This document shows positions 53,092 through 53,162 of a DNA stretch of 53,162 nt, piece after piece. The stretch is from the NCBI GenBank assembly GCA_000767215.1, contig AXCX01000006.1:1-53162 (forward strand), given 5' to 3'. Every line of letters begins with the position of its first letter. The first letter of the stretch is position 1. A program made the position numbers and the translations under genes. The DNA is from Actinotalea fermentans ATCC 43279 = JCM 9966 = DSM 3133. Lineage in GTDB: Bacteria > Actinomycetota > Actinomycetes > Actinomycetales > Cellulomonadaceae. The notes under the pieces are model-generated. The model saw nothing but the letters and a program-made list of their open reading frames with translations. It searched no databases and was not told the DNA's origin.

Positions 53092-53162
53092 TCAGCCGCG
53101 CCTGCGCACTGAGTGGAAGGCGGCGAGTGCGCGTTGGTCGGCGTCGTCGAGGGTGTGCAGGT
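53092..53162 (-). CDS. Tyrosine recombinase C-terminus, cut by the window edge
   Basis: Read on the minus strand, the last bases encode [22 protein letters not shown] and a stop (53092-53094). This is the end of a tyrosine recombinase. The DNA is nearly identical to 31190-31232, but here the frame is intact: a base missing near 31199 is present. Whether the rest of the gene is complete lies outside the window. Confidence 0.75.
   Translation of the reverse strand, partial: LHTLDDADQRALAAFHSVRRRG

Noticed and set aside
1-53162. CRISPR arrays, tRNA and rRNA genes
   Set aside because: No regularly spaced repeats, cloverleaf-like segments or rRNA signatures were seen on reading; covariance-model searches could not be run.

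Overview
The window is very GC-rich (about 70% by eye), with strong G/C at third codon positions, GTG as well as ATG starts, GGAGG-type ribosome sites and many ATGA/GTGA stop-start overlaps. Lipoprotein sugar-binding proteins, LacI regulators and abundant plant-polysaccharide hydrolases suggest a plant-biomass-degrading actinobacterium, most likely of the Cellulomonas/Promicromonospora group. The genus is inferred; there is no rRNA or other marker gene here.

Nearly the whole window is a carbohydrate uptake and breakdown region made of five importer operons. Operon A (577-9403): binding protein, two permeases, an uncharacterised ~770-aa protein, LacI regulator, GH127. A decayed stretch follows (9404-12229): a truncated YhfX-like gene, an orphan sugar ABC ATPase, a truncated SIS-domain gene and an IS3-family transposase remnant. 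Operon B (13365-22999) is divergent from a LacI gene: GH127, binding protein, two permeases, and two large hydrolase-like proteins. Operon C (23851-31078): hydrolase-like protein, binding protein, two permeases, GH127. Its divergent LacI gene has lost its DNA-binding half at a sharp junction. A tyrosine-recombinase remnant sits at 31.1-31.5 kb. Operon D (31688-39651): LacI, RbsB/RbsA/RbsC-type importer, GH35-like glycosidase, one unknown protein. Operon E (41078-53035) is divergent from a LacI gene: binding protein, two permeases, GH43 and three tandem copies of the ~770-aa family. The window ends inside a second copy of the recombinase C-terminus in the same orientation, so operons D and E lie between two direct repeats about 22 kb apart.

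Working model (inference): short arabinose- and galactose-containing oligosaccharides are captured by lipoproteins, imported, and hydrolysed in the cytoplasm, because none of the hydrolases has a signal peptide. Three GH127 enzymes would remove beta-L-arabinofuranose, GH43 alpha-L-arabinose or beta-xylose, and the GH35-like enzyme beta-galactose. The four MalFG-type importers have no ATPase gene here and presumably share one encoded elsewhere. Each LacI protein probably controls its own operon. Promoter-like hexamers followed by palindromic operators are visible before operons A, B, D and E.

The most novel element is a family of at least six ~720-770-aa proteins (3940, 18558, 23851, 45913, 48293, 50720). 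They share a Tyr-x-Arg-x3-Glu motif and other signatures, and look like uncharacterised (alpha/alpha) barrel glycosidases. A repeated regulatory feature is a strong GC-rich hairpin directly after every solute-binding-protein gene.
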